A stretch of DNA of 64,000 nt from Ascidiaceihabitans donghaensis. GTDB taxonomy: Bacteria > Pseudomonadota > Alphaproteobacteria > Rhodobacterales > Rhodobacteraceae. The stretch covers positions 2,632,729-2,696,728 of the forward strand of contig NZ_OMOR01000001.1 of the NCBI RefSeq assembly GCF_900302465.1, in the 5' to 3' direction. Below are positions 63,290-64,000 of this stretch, piece after piece. Under the pieces are notes generated by a model. The model did no database searches. It was not told where the DNA came from and saw nothing but the letters and a program-made list of their open reading frames with translations. The stretch's first letter is position 1, and every line of letters begins with the position of its first letter. A program made the position numbers and the translations under genes.

Positions 63290-64000
63290 ATGGCGCAGAA
63301 ACGAAACATTGCCTTGATCGGAACCGGCCTGATGGGAGTGCCCATGTCGCTGAACCTAATGGCGGCGGGCCATGATTTGACCGTTTGGAACCGAACGCAA
63401 TCGCGTGCGGCCCCTGTCGTGGACAAAGGTGCCCGCTGGGCCGAAAGCGCAGCCCTCGCCTTAGCCAAAGCCGACGTTCTTATCACAATGCTATCTGACG
63501 GTTTCGCAGTACTGGCATTGCTGGAAGATGCTGAGTTTTTAGCGCAGCTGACACCGGGAAAAATCTGGTTGGACATGTCCAGCACCAAGCCAGAACATGC
63601 CCGCACGCTGTCCTCCCGGTTGTCCTCGATGGGGGTGGCGTTCATGGATGCGCCGGTGTCAGGCGGCACCAAAGGGGCGCAGGCCGCGACTTTGGCGATC
63701 ATGGCGGGTGGTTCTGCGGACACTTTTGATGTGCTGCGCCCAGTCTTTGACGCCATGGGTCGCGCCGTTCATGTCGGACCGGTTGGAAGCGGGCAACTGG
63801 CAAAACTGGCCAACCAAACCATCGTCGCCGTGACAATCAGCGCTGTTGCCGAAGCCATGCTGTTGATCGAACAAGGTGGCGCAGATCCAGCCGCCGTACG
63901 CGACGCGCTGAAAGGCGGCTTCGCAGACAGCGTCATCTTGCAACAACACGGTGCACGCATGTCGGCAGGCGATTTCGCCCCGGGCGGTCTTTCCAAGTTC
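63290..64000 (+). CDS. 3-hydroxyisobutyrate dehydrogenase / GarR-family oxidoreductase (3' truncated by window)
   Basis: The frame is open to the window end (237 codons visible). NIALIGTGLMGVPMSLNL is the N-terminal NAD(P) motif; FMDAPVSGGTKGAQ and GSGQLAKLANQTIVAV (catalytic Lys) are family signatures. Members reduce tartronate semialdehyde or oxidise 3-hydroxyisobutyrate. GGAAGGAAGG lies just before the ATG at 63290. Divergent from the sugar-acid operon, tartronate semialdehyde reduction would fit, but the terminal part is missing. Confidence 0.9.
   Translation, partial: MAQKRNIALIGTGLMGVPMSLNLMAAGHDLTVWNRTQSRAAPVVDKGARWAESAALALAKADVLITMLSDGFAVLALLEDAEFLAQLTPGKIWLDMSSTKPEHARTLSSRLSSMGVAFMDAPVSGGTKGAQAATLAIMAGGSADTFDVLRPVFDAMGRAVHVGPVGSGQLAKLANQTIVAVTISAVAEAMLLIEQGGADPAAVRDALKGGFADSVILQQHGARMSAGDFAPGGLSKF

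Overview
The window looks like a chromosomal segment of a Roseobacter-group alphaproteobacterium (Rhodobacteraceae). The support is a complete PHA storage locus with PhaR, phasin, synthase and depolymerase; GapR; NDUFA12, MlaD and DUF2155 side by side; a Zur/ZnuABC locus; Tat-exported PhoX; moderate-to-high GC; and tight gene packing with many 1-4 nt ATGA/TGATG overlaps. No prophage, insertion sequence, CRISPR array or rRNA operon was seen. One tRNA (Thr, TGT anticodon) lies at 24155-24230. No stretch longer than 300 bases lacks a gene.

Layout. 1-4312: gamma-glutamyl-polyamine type catabolic operon (two glutamine-synthetase-like ligases, a class I amidotransferase, a PuuB-like FAD oxidase), then a DegT/DnrJ aminotransferase. 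5666-12934: PHA cycle (phaR, phaP, an unknown gene, phaC and phaZ), interrupted by a LysR/NmrA-like divergent pair. 13074-16698: minus-strand stack of three alpha/beta hydrolases, a VOC protein and an M15-like peptidase, mostly with stop/start overlaps. 17224-20442: MFS exporter and thrS. 20638-23189: a four-gene bufferin/gig-type operon (DUF2282 peptide precursor, DUF692/MNIO modifying enzyme, DUF2063 partner, DoxX membrane protein). 23178-26564: ArsC-like protein, cold-shock protein, tRNA-Thr, unknown proteins, GapR and a DUF442 phosphatase-like protein. 26645-32821: an unusual signalling block on the minus strand (ScfR-like regulator, CheY-like receiver, two-TM protein, symporter-histidine kinase hybrid, FliM-like SPOA protein), divergent from a five-gene branched-chain-type ABC importer (33065-38290). 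38474-39703: RTX protein. 39740-45058: acyl-CoA synthetase, accBC-aat, and the DUF2155/MlaD/NDUFA12 group. 45190-47704: RidA, ClpX, ClpP. 47840-52503: photolyase-like protein with apparently reversed domain order, PhoX behind a triple Pho box, a secreted unknown, and a DUF6434 protein. 52514-55694: divergent znuA / zur-znuC-znuB with two candidate Zur boxes between them. 55691-56881: kynureninase. 56995-63110: sugar-acid catabolic operon (SDR, IlvD/Edd dehydratase, FAH hydrolase, 2-hydroxyacid dehydrogenase, enolase-superfamily dehydratase, LysE exporter), divergent from a 3-hydroxyisobutyrate-dehydrogenase-like gene cut by the window end.

How the genes work together. The PHA block stores and remobilises carbon, and PhaR-type CTGC-N3-GCAG sites lie upstream of phaR and phaP. 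The symporter-kinase, ScfR-like regulator and ABC importer could together form an organic-acid sensing and uptake unit (inference). Metal homeostasis is represented twice: Zn uptake under Zur, and a probable copper-sequestering modified peptide. The most noteworthy systems are the bufferin-type RiPP operon and the transporter-kinase/FliM-like signalling block.
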